Below, piece by piece: positions 53,601 to 62,840 of a DNA stretch of 64,000 nucleotides. The position numbers and the translations under genes are program-made. Position 1 is the stretch's first letter. Each line of letters starts with the position of its first letter. The DNA is from Macrostomum hystrix (taxonomy: Eukaryota > Platyhelminthes > Macrostomidae): contig CATNEN010000007.1 in the NCBI GenBank assembly GCA_950097015.1, positions 11,285,001 through 11,349,000 on the forward strand. The letters are read 5' to 3'. The notes beneath the pieces are model-generated. The model searched no databases, was not told where the DNA came from, and saw only the letters and a program-made list of their open reading frames with translations.

Positions 53601-54738
53601 CGCCACGGCCTCGACGTCGGCCTCCGCCCAGTCGGCGGCTTCAACCAGCGCCTCATCGTCGACGTCGTCTACTGCGCAGTCGGCGGCTGGCTCGTCCGCA
53701 GCTTCGTCAACTGCTGCAGCGGCGCCGAGTTCGGCTAGCAGCGGCAGCGGTGGCTCCGGCGCCGGACACCAGGCCTTCTGCGACCTGCGCATGCGAGTTC
53801 GCGCCGAGTACCAGCAGATCCACCGGTTGCTTAGCAACCAGCTGCACTCGCATCGCAACGACCCGGCGCAGCGTCAGTTTGACCTGTTCTTTCAGGCCAG
53901 CAATAGCCTGAACAGTCACGACCTTGGTGACATCCTTTGCGACATCCGCTTCTCCGATCTGCACTATCTGGAGGCCTTCTGGCGTGATTACATCAGCGGC
54001 GAGCTGGCCCACGCCATCAAGAGTGTCTTTGTCCGCCACTACCTCATGGGTGAGATGGTCTTTTGGTAACATATTGAGGGGTTAAATGCCTTGGTGTAAG
54101 TTGGAGACTAAATAGTGCTAACGGTGTGAAAGTGAATGGCAGTTGTGTGTGATTATACTGCTGTGTGATAATACTACTGTGTGATAATACTACTGTGTGA
54201 TAATACTACTGTGTGATAATAATACTGTGTGATAATACTACTGTGTGATAATACTACTGTGTGATAATACTGCTAAAGTCTTCCATCGCCCCCATTCGCA
54301 AACTCCAATGCAGACCGGTTTAATCCGGCTGACGTCCAGGTGCATATCAGTCTGGACGCTGTGGACTATTACAATGGCAGGCAGGTGCTCCTCCGCTCCT
54401 ATGCTGAGCACTACAGTCGGCTGGCCAAGGTGCGCGAGTCCCTACAGACTCAACAGGAAATGCAGGAGCAGCGCCTAATCGAGGAACAACTGAAGCAGAA
54501 ACAAGCTGCGGACGCTGCCGTCGCCGCAGCAGCAGCCGCAGCAGCCGCCAGTGCTGCGGCTTCGGCTACCACTGTCCCGGCTGCCGCCGCTGGCGGCAAG
54601 GCGTCGAGGCCGCGAACTGCTTCAACCAACGTGGCCCACAGGGTCGCCCGACGTCTGGGAGGCAGCAGTGGTGGCGGCGGAGTAGGCGGAGGCAGCGGCG
54701 GCTCAAAGCGTCTGACAAGATCCTCCACCGGCTCCTGA
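50676..54738 (+). CDS. dedd: DEDD-family death effector domain DNA-binding protein, 3 exons
   Basis: Exons 50676-51024, 53372-54049 and 54314-54738; phases agree, 1452 nt (483 residues plus stop). Exon 1 encodes a death effector domain (GELHRCILAKLTVKEVRRAI, YLFRCGQIDDDN, MDRYDILPYF), aligning with the DED of DEDD including the final DLLPY-like motif. Exon 2 holds a Ser/Ala-rich linker with basic patches, then CDLRMRVRAEY, DPAQRQFDLFFQASNSLNS and DLGDILCDIRFSDLHYLEAF WRDYISGEL, the highly conserved DEDD/DEDD2 C-terminal region. Exon 3 continues VHISLDAVDYYNGRQVLLRS and ends in coiled-coil Gln/Glu, Ala and Gly-rich low-complexity tails not seen in human DEDD (318 residues). Vertebrate DEDD is nuclear/nucleolar, binds DNA and links to caspase-8-type signalling; the role here is inferred. 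ATG chosen because the upstream in-frame GTG is not a usual eukaryotic start. Confidence 0.93.
51083..51733. mobile_element. Element with long (about 100 bp) terminal inverted repeats
   Basis: The sequence at 51083-51188 and the reverse complement of 51635-51733 match over about 100 bp at roughly 85%, including gataatttcaattttatcca and gaataggtct. The interior (about 450 bp) is AT-rich and non-coding. This looks like a non-autonomous foldback DNA element. Confidence 0.8.
52440..52985. mobile_element. Second long inverted-repeat element
   Basis: The stretch 52443-52495 (with gaaaagtttcatttcaaatt) matches the reverse complement of about 52911-52970. The arms are about 55 bp with mismatches and are separated by about 415 bp. 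Probable MITE. Confidence 0.7.
54140..54272. repeat. 16-bp repeat in DEDD intron 2
   Basis: About eight copies of ataatactactgtgtg, ending about 40 bp from the exon 3 acceptor. Confidence 0.9.
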
Positions 54739-56389
54739 CTCTCCCGCTGCTGGCTGCCCCGGGCACTTTGTGCTGGCACTCTGACTTGACTATTTGCTGA
54801 CTCCATCCTCACCCCACTCTCCCGCATCGCCCACTGTTCTGTTAGGTCGGTTTGACCGGACTTCTGCACCGCTCGTCATTCGTCACACGTCAGTATGAGT
54901 TGGAATATTGTTAATGAGATTTTCAGTCTCTGTCATCTTTGTCTTGGCGCATTCTGTTGTTATCAATTGCTTGTTCTTAACTGAGCCTCAGTTTGAGTTC
55001 CCGATCACTGATCGATACTTGTTTATTGCCTATCCAGCTGCTTGTTGGCTCTTCATTGCTCCTCGACCTCCTCCAGCCACCGACGCCTCAACTGGCGCAA
55101 TCGCCTAGACTTTCCTTCTGCTTTGGCCTCTTTTTCCTCTTTTATCTCGTCGGCATCGGAAGCCGGCGCTGGTCTGTTCAAATAGAAAAAGTCAGATTTC
55201 GATTTAGCCTGATAGATATTCGTTAATAAAGCTACCTTGCTGCCCGCTCAAATCGGCCTGGCACCAAGTTCTCTTTCTGCTTTCTCCCTGTCTCTTTCGT
55301 CGATGTTTCTTATTGTTTTAAAGTTTCAGTTTGCAGCCGTTTTTTGCTCTTGCTCTTTAGTTGCCTATATTGTTTACTGTTCGCTTTGTTGGTCCCTTCT
55401 AGAACCTTCACGCAATCTCTAGAAGCGTGAGTAGTTCGCGTGAGCACGCATGTCTTTATTTGCACGCATAACTCGCTGGCGGTTGAATTGGTAAGAGGCG
55501 GCGGAGATAGCGCGCGCCCTCCCTGTTACTCACTCTAATCTGTAATAGTCTGCTCAGTTTTTTCTGTCAAATTTATCTTCGAGGTTGCGATTGAAATCCG
55601 TCTAGCACTGTGTAATATTGGCCTCCCATCTCACAGACCACAGACCGGATTCTCCTCTGTCATTCTCTTGTGTCTCTCCGTCACAGTCGTTTCACAGCGA
55701 CTTTGTTTTTGTAAGCTAGGAGGCATGCTGTTTTCATACTGTTGTTTTTTAAAGAACTTTCAATTTATTCTGTTTTTCCTTTTCAAGCTGCCGTGCATAG
55801 CATAGCTCTCGACGATGCCTGACTCCTTGTTTATATGCTATTTATATTGCCGACTCTGCTACTATTTTCCACCGCCTGCCCGGCCTGACAACTGCGACAG
55901 GCCGTCGACTGTCTATATATTTGACCTTTGACCTTTATCTGACCCTACGCTTCCCCATCTCGAGTCTCCCACAATGAGCCACACACAGCCTTGTATGAGT
56001 TTCGTTAACTTTGTCTCACCGATCCATTGTGTGGGAGCCCGTCGAACTGACAAAGTAATCAATTAATAAATTTGCGATGCCTCTCTGAAAAATAACCTGT
56101 TTAAATGACAGCAATACGATTCAACAAAAATGTGGAGCCTTGGGTTTTCTTTTTTACTCTTTCTGTTTTCAGCCTAGCTTATCTTGTAGATTTGAAAATT
56201 ATCTGCAACTTTTCTTAATTTGTGGATTTAAATAACGTTATCACATAAGATAAGCTTCTCAAATTCCAGCCTGTCTACTGCTAACTCAGTAGTGCTTATC
56301 GCACAGCAGCGCATCGTCTATGCGACCGAACCTGCGCGCCTCCCTCCTAGGGATGCCTTGAGTCTAATCTAGTGCGCAGCGGCCCACAG
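54739..56389. other. DEDD 3' UTR and intergenic
   Basis: The DEDD 3' UTR probably ends after AATAAA at 55225-55230. Beyond it is T-rich sequence without a gene until the next start codon. Confidence 0.55.
55225..55230 (+). terminator. Poly(A) signal of DEDD gene
   Basis: Canonical AATAAA about 490 bp after the DEDD stop, followed by T/C-rich sequence. Confidence 0.55.
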
Positions 56390-57444
56390 ATGCAGGACTC
56401 GGCTGGTCAGCTGCCCGGCAACGCCTCGTGGCCCTCCTCGTCACCGCCATCGCCGCTGCTGCAGGATCCTTGCGATGCTGTCAACTTCACCGCGGCGGCC
56501 ACTGCCACTGCTGCTGGCAACGCCACCGCCGCCGCCTGCAGGGACCAGCTGAGGCAGCAGCCGCTAGCCGCTTCCACAGGCGGAGCCGCCGAGCTGACAC
56601 TCGCTGCCTGGCTAGCCATCGGCCTGGCCGTCTCGCTGCTCATTGTGTCTGGCGGTGAGTTCAACCCTTCAACTCGGAATTAACACCACAGCTTAGAAAA
56701 TAACACCTTCAATTGAGAAATGACACTCCAGCTCAGAAATGACACTCCAGCTCAGAAATGACACTCCAGCTCAGAAATGACACTCCAGCTCAGAAATGAC
56801 ACTCCAGCTCAGAAATGACACTCCAGCTCAGAAATGACACTCCAGCTCAGAAATGACACTCCAGCTCAGAAATGACACTCCAACTCAGAAATGACACTCC
56901 AGCTAATAAAAAGAAGCTGATTTTGTAATGACAGTTATGTAATGACACCTTCGCTCAGTATCAGTTTTAAAGAGATCAAGATGTGAAGGGCGTGTATGTG
57001 CTGTTTTCCTCAAATCCTTCACCCCAGCTGTGTAGATACCGTCCCCTGCATCTTCTCATCTCTCCCCTGCCTGCTCTGGCAGGTGTGGCGGCAGCGCTAA
57101 TTTACAAGCGCCGCCTGCAGAACAGGCGCAAGAAGCTGCGCGCCTCATCGCTGGCCTCCTCCCTGTCCGGCGACGCCATCACCATGCAGCAGGTGGCCGC
57201 GGGCCGCTCTGTGGAGAGTCTGGATGATCCGGCGCACTACGACCAGGACTGGTTCCTGCACAGCCTGGAGAATGCGCTCTTCGCTGCCCGCAGCTGCTCC
57301 AGCGACAGTAGCCTCGCTCTGGCCGCCTCCGCGGGGCCTCCGCAGACTGGCGGTCACCTGGCAGCGTCCGCCGCCGCCGCGGCGTCCTCACGACTGCACG
57401 CGCGCAGCTTGCAGGCCCCTGCGGCTGCTTGGGCGCGGGCCTGA
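56390..57444 (+). CDS. Short type I membrane protein, function unknown, 2 exons
   Basis: Exons 56390-56654 and 57083-57444 (627 nt, 208 residues plus stop); g|gtgagt donor and ggcag acceptor agree in phase. The N-terminal half is Ser/Ala-rich with N-glycosylation sequons (NAS, NFT, NAT) and two or three cysteines. One hydrophobic helix follows (LAAWLAIGLAVSLLIVSGGV AAALIY, interrupted by the intron), then a strongly basic stop-transfer KRRLQNRRKKLR, and a cytoplasmic tail with DDPAHYDQDWFLHSLENALF. There is no obvious signal peptide, so it may be type III topology or an upstream exon may supply one. The sequence before ATG, ggcccacag, resembles a splice acceptor, so cis- or trans-splicing to a leader is possible. 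No family recognised. Confidence 0.65.
56702..56906. repeat. 19-bp repeat in the type I protein intron
   Basis: About 11 copies of ctcagaaatgacactccag, starting about 45 bp after the donor. Confidence 0.93.
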
Positions 57445-58436
57445 TTCGAGTGACGCTTCTCTTGGGGTGTGACCTGCCACAGTTCTTGGGGTGTGACCTG
57501 CCGCATCTCATTGTCACTGGCAGCGGTCTCCCAGGGCCCAGGCGCGAGTCCACATTAAGCTTCCTCAGATTGCACTTATTAATGTTCAGTCGTGTTCATA
57601 TTCCATAGATTGCAGTTAAAGTATTAATTTTGTTCTTTAGTGTGCAGTGAGTTTTTGTTTTCAAGCTCCTAACAATTGACGTTATTGTATGCAAAATGTA
57701 TCGAGAACAGCTTATCTTGGCCTTTCACCTGTTTGGCAGGCAGGTGTTCTGAAGCTGCTCTAGCTTGCCCGCCCAATCCCCTGTTTCAGTTTCATTACAG
57801 TATTTATTCTGGGAAATTCCATGCAGTTCCTAGAGCGAGATAATCAGCAGCCAGGCAGCCAGGCATCTTACTCTCACAGATTGTCGTGATGTGCACTCCT
57901 TGTGATAATGGCCTCCGTATAGCCTGCTAATTTTAATCTGCAGTATAATTTTTGTTTACTATCCTTTTTTGTTCTTTCCTAATATACCCACGTACAGTCT
58001 AGACTAGGCCGCATTGTACACTTTGCACGCAGGACCTCTGCATCCAGATTTCTATGGATATATTTTTGTGATAATTATTTGTATAAAATTATGTACCTTA
58101 CTACGTCAGATTCGATTGCATTCTGTGTGTGAGCAGGCGTACTCATGACTGGCCTCTGAATCTACAAATCAGTGTGATCTTCGCGTTCCTTTTCTAGCTT
58201 GCATGACCTAGCTGTAATTTAGCTTACCTTTATCGATCAGATTTTTTTGTCTCATACTCAACAATTATCTATTATTCGCCTTTTGCTGCCATCTGCGACT
58301 CCATATATTATAGAATACGTTTTTTTTCAGCGGCCGCAGTTTTTCGGCCGACTAAACTAAACTAATTTTATTTGCCTATTGAATTCGCTTCGATTCTTTA
58401 CAAAAGGTATTAACTTTATTCTATCGAAACAAGCCA
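57445..58436. other. 3' UTR and intergenic
   Basis: T-rich sequence after the type I protein gene. No gene recognised. Confidence 0.45.
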
Positions 58437-59330
58437 CTAGTGCAATTAGCAAACTGCTTCTACAGCCACTTCTAAGCCCACAATTTGCTGGTGCAATTAG
58501 CAAACTGCTTCTACAGCCACTTCTAAGCCCACAATTTGCTGGTGCAATTAGCAAACTGCTTCTACAGCCACTTCTAAGCCCACAATTTGCTGGTGCAATT
58601 AGCAAACTGCTTCTACAGCCACTTCTAAGCCCACAATTTGCTGGTGCAATTAGCAAACTGCTTCTACAGCCACTTCTAAGCCCACAATTTGCTGGTGCAA
58701 TTAGCAAACTGCTTCTACAGCCACTTCTAAGCCCACAATTTGCTGGTGCAATTAGCAAACTGCTTCTACAGCCACTTCTAAGCCCACAATTTGCTGGTGC
58801 AATTAGCAAACTGCTTCTACAGCCACTTCTAAGCCCACAATTTGCTGGTGCAATTAGCAAACTGCTTCTACAGCCACTTCTAAGCCCACAATTTGCTGGT
58901 GCAATTAGCAAACTGCTTCTACAGCCACTTCTAAGCCCACAATTTGCTGGTGCAATTAGCAAACTGCTTCTACAGCCACTTCTAAGCCCACAATTTGCTG
59001 GTGCAATTAGCAAACTGCTTCTACATCCACTTCTAAGCCCACAATTTGCTGGTGCAATTAGCAAACTGCTTCTACAGCCACTTCTAAGCCCACAATTTGC
59101 TGGTGCAATTAGCAAACTGCTTCTTCAGCCACTTCTAAGCCCACAATTTGCTGGTGCAATTAGCAAACTGCTTCTACAGCCACTTCTAAGCCCACAATTT
59201 GCTGGTGCAATTAGCAAACTGCTTCTTCAGCCACTTCTAAGCCCACAATTTGCTGGTGCAATTAGCAAACTGCTTCTTCAGCCACTTCTAAACCCAAAAT
59301 TTGCTAGTGCAATTAGCAAACTGCAAACTG
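58437..59330. repeat. 51-bp satellite flanking the BEL/Pao element
   Basis: About 17.5 copies of gtgcaattagcaaactgctt continued by ctacagccacttctaagccc and acaatttgctg. Copies are almost identical. The 51-bp period (17 codons) leaves open frames of 250-320 codons on both strands, which I read as artefacts. Confidence 0.96.
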
Positions 59331-59514
59331 CAAACTGAAAACCGAGATTCAAATCCGACAGGCAGCAGGTGCCGAGTCTCACAAATCCACCAGCTCTGAC
59401 AAATCTTACGAGTCCTCAAACTCCGCTAGACTTGGCTCCGCCTGCGCTCTAGTCTCGCAAAAAACGACGCCCTCATAGCCGAATCGATCGTATTCGCAAT
59501 GAAAGACCTCTCAG

Positions 59515-59925
59515 AAAATTTTCTGCACCTATTGTCGCGCTGATCACTCATCTGAGCATTGCCCGAAAATATCATCCGTCGCTGCCCGAAAAGAATTTCT
59601 GATGAAGAACTCTCGCTGCTTCCGTTACCTACGCACAGGTCACACGGTTAAAAACTGCCCTGACAATCGCAGCTGTCGCAATTGCTCCGGTAATCATCAT
59701 TCCAGCATTTGTGCCACAGGTTCGAAAGTTCACCAGGGCAAGGCTGGCGACCTTAAGCAGAATAATCCGAAAAAGACACAAAAAATCATTCCTAGAAAAG
59801 AGCAGTGTCTCACTACCGATTCACAACAAATTCAGCCTGCCGCTCCTCAATCTCAAACCACTGAATCTACTGGTGATACTCTCACCTGTACTGCTCGAAC
59901 CAGTGAAAGCACACCAAATTCTTAA
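59515..59925 (+). pseudogene. BEL/Pao gag fragment (two CCHC knuckles)
   Basis: Two zinc knuckles in one frame: FCTYCRADHSSEHCP and CFRYLRTGHTVKNCP, followed by CRNCSGNHHSSIC. This CCHC array is typical of BEL/Pao Gag. Upstream Gag sequence is missing or out of frame. Confidence 0.8.
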
Positions 59926-59934
59926 TCTCTCAGC

Positions 59935-60324
59935 ATGTTCATACATCGCAACCCAACAGTAGTCCTTCCGGTCGATAAGGCGATCTTGATCAGTGCTGAC
60001 GGCTCTCGAGAGCTGATGGTTCGCGTCCTGCTCGATACGGCGAGCAATCGAACTTACGTTCGAAGAGACGTCTGCCAGTTGCTGGGCATCAGTCCTGACA
60101 AGGCAGAACGTCTGCAAGTCTCAGCCTTCTCAGGTCTCAGTTCTGTTGTAGACTCTGGCAAAGTCTCACTCTCACCCCGCAAAATCGACTCACAACAGGT
60201 CATCCATCTTGACGCCAACGTCGTCAAAGACATTTGCCAACCTCAGCGCTCAATCCTGACCAGCAGCTATGACCATCTTCGCAACCTTGACTTGGCTGAC
60301 CCATTCGATCCTCATGATGGATGA
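59935..60324 (+). pseudogene. BEL/Pao aspartic protease fragment
   Basis: It contains VRVLLDTASNRTYVRRDVC, the active-site region (D[ST]A in place of DTG) of the A16/DUF1758-type retroelement protease. The frame ends at TGA 60322-60324. Confidence 0.75.
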
Positions 60325-60370
60325 GGAGTTGCCTCAGAGTAGTTGGCCGCAGTGACTGCAAAACCATGAA

Positions 60371-61720
60371 TTGAGGCTCGATGCGCCGATTTCTCTTCTG
60401 GTTGGATCTGACCAGTATTACCAGATAGTCAAGGATCAGATAATCAGAGGTACTTCAGGTCCAGTAGCCATAGCAACCAAACTTGGCTTTGTCCTCTGTG
60501 GCCCATTGACCATTGCTGCAGGCCAAGACGAAATCGTCTCAGACTCGTCAGACGGTGCTGCCTGCACTGCGGTGCAAACTCTGTGCTGCGCCACTCGCGA
60601 AGAATTCATTAGCGATGAACAGCTGTCCCACTTTTGGAAGCTCGAAACGCTAGGGATCGCTGAACCCGGTTCAAAAGACGATGTTGAGCCCTTCCACTGT
60701 GCTCCTCACTTTGCTCACGATCGCTACTCTGTCCAACTTCCGTGGAAGCACTCAGACGCAAACCTTCACTCGATAGCCTCTTCGATCTAGCATACAGTCG
60801 ATTGCGTTCAACGATGCGCACACTTTCCAAAGATCCGCTTCTTCAAGCTAAATACAATAACATCCTTGCTGACCAGGAAAATTCCGGGATTATCGAACGA
60901 GTTTCCCCGTCAGACTTGCGGAAACCACAATCCGTAGTTCACTACTTGCCTCACTCGTGTGTTGCCAAATCTGACAGTGAACACACAAAGCTACGAAACG
61001 TTTATGGCGGTTTTGCCAAGCGGAACAAACTTTTCGATCAACGATCTTCTACAAATCGGACCGAATGATTTTCCACAGATTCCGGCGCTGCTGATTCGGT
61101 TCCGATGGAACTCGGTAGCGATTCAAGCGGACATAGAAAAGGCCTTTCTTCAAGTCGCGATTGATCCTGGAGACAGAGATTATCTTTGCTTCCTTTGGCA
61201 CCAGACGGACAATCCCGATGTTGAAGGTCCAATCGTTCAGTACCGATTTTGCCGCGTTCCCTTCGGTCTCACCTGTTCACCGGCTCTTCTATAAGTCACA
61301 ATTCTGCACCATCTCAAGACTCAAAAGTCTAAATATCCTAAATGCACCACAATTCTCAGCCATGACATGTACGTTTACAATTTAGTGACAAGTTGTGACT
61401 CCGTGGATGACGCGCATCAACTGCGTCAGGAAGCTAAGACAATTTTCTTGTCTGCGGGAATGAACCTGCGACAGCGGCAACCAAACTCTCAGCCATTTCT
61501 TTCGGGTGTACCCTCAGAAGACGTTGGGCATTCCGAGAAGGTTCTTGCCGTTCGATGGGATTCAGTTCTCGATTCTCTAATTCTCGACTTCCGTCAATAT
61601 GCGGAATTATACTCACTTCAGCTACCTACTAAACGGTCGATCCTAGCCTTTCTCGCGAAGCTGTATGATCCACTCGGTCTAATTTCCCCTATTCTTACTC
61701 TTGAAAAGTGCCTCCTGTAA
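60371..61720 (+). pseudogene. BEL/Pao reverse transcriptase and A17 region, broken
   Basis: Pieces in shifting frames: FWKLETLGI (60630), KLRNVYGGF (60990), ADIEKAFLQVAIDPGDRDYL with RVPFGLTCSPALL (61130-61290), then MYVYNLVTSCDSVDDA (61367) and LAFLAKLYDPLGLISPI (61650). The usual YVDD/YVDN box reads YVYN, so a catalytic aspartate is lost. At least three frame changes are visible. Confidence 0.82.
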
Positions 61721-61849
61721 CAACTGTGCATTCGCAAACTGTCCTGGGACGAAGAGATGCCCGCAGACATTTGTCAAACCTGGAATCAGTGGCTCAAATC
61801 GCTTCAAGTGCATACGTTCGAAGTTCAGGGTCGCCCGTTCGCTGTAGCG

Positions 61850-62100
61850 GTCGTGCCGTCGTTGCCCGTCGGTCAGACATTCGTGCTTTCCAGACAGTCG
61901 GCATCGATTACGCTGGTCTGCTTCACTACCGTTCCGAATATCACAATGAGGACTGCAAAGCGTACATTCTCCAATTTACTTACTCATCCACCCGAGCTGT
62001 TCATTTAGAAACAGTCACTGACTTGACTTCACTCAATTCATTAACGGACTTCGCCGTTAAGTTCAAAAGTACTGTAGTTCTCGAGGAATTTCGTGGACGT
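61850..62100 (+). pseudogene. BEL/Pao integrase core fragment
   Basis: It contains FQTVGIDYAGLL, then STRAVHLETVTDLTSLNSLT, the first catalytic aspartate region and the RAVHLE motif of the BEL/Pao integrase core. The rest of the domain is gone. Confidence 0.8.
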
Positions 62101-62302
62101 TTATTCCGGCTAACATTTGTTTGTTTTCGTCAGTCTCCTTTCACTAAGCGCACGAGTAACAACGTTTTTCCTCTGTGTAATTTTTTGCTATGCAGGACCG
62201 GTTCTTCAAACTCAATTTCTCATATTTTTCTCTTCCCCTGCTCATTTTCCTTTTTTCTTCGTTAAAGTCTTTGTTGTAAAAAAAACTACGTTTTTGGGGG
62301 GA

Positions 62303-62621
62303 GTGTTGTAAATGTCGTCCAGTTCCCGTGCATTCTCGTGTTTTCTATATTAATTTTCTCAATGTACATTCATTTCCTCTCCTCCTGCCTGTTCTCTCTC
62401 TCCGCTCTCGTTATTATCGATCGCCCCCCTTTATCTGTCTCGCTTGCCGCTCAGCTCAACCCATTCTGTGCCCCCACCTCTCTTCTCTTATCTAACCTTC
62501 GCTCACCCATCCGCCTCCCTATTTAACAAACGTGTTTTGGGCTTACGCCCTGATGCTGCGGACTCGCCCGCTCGTTTCGCACAACTTAACTGCCCGCATT
62601 TCTCAAATTAATTTCTCTACA
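62303..62621 (+). repeat. 3' LTR of the BEL/Pao element
   Basis: It starts TGTTGTAAATGTCG after a polypurine tract (ttttggggggag, 62291-62302) and ends ctctaca, giving TG...CA ends and 319 bp. TATTTAAC near 62518 could be its promoter. Limits are by eye, without a second LTR to compare. Confidence 0.6.
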
Positions 62622-62711
62622 AGTGCAATTAGCAAACTGCTTCTATGGCCAGTTGTTGGAGCACCTCAAAGCAATGAATTTAAAGAACGCTGTTGAGGTT
62701 GCATGCGTGAC

Positions 62712-62717
62712 TTTATT
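62712..62717 (-). terminator. Poly(A) signal of the fibronectin-type gene
   Basis: AATAAA on the minus strand, about 124 bp after the stop codon at 62841. Confidence 0.6.
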
Positions 62718-62840
62718 TAGATCAGGAACTGTCTCCATGAAATAATTTGCCTTGAACTGCGGATCCCATCACCAAAAAGTAGTTAAAAAACGATATTGTT
62801 CCGTTTGCCCATCGGCATTATCTGTAATCCAAGCTGCGAA

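Larger units (their letters stand above)
59331..62621 (+). mobile_element. BEL/Pao LTR retrotransposon, 5'-truncated and decayed
   Basis: Gag zinc knuckles, an aspartic protease, reverse transcriptase, the A17/RNase H linker and an integrase core appear in the BEL/Pao order, followed by a polypurine tract and a 3' LTR. Frameshifts and stops break the polyprotein into at least six pieces. The RNase H to early integrase part is largely missing (between about 61720 and 61850), and there is no 5' LTR. The element starts where the 51-bp satellite ends. Confidence 0.88.

Noticed and set aside
58357-59338. Frames of 252 and 319 codons over the 51-bp satellite
   Set aside because: Open on both strands with identical units; no start context or known repeat protein.
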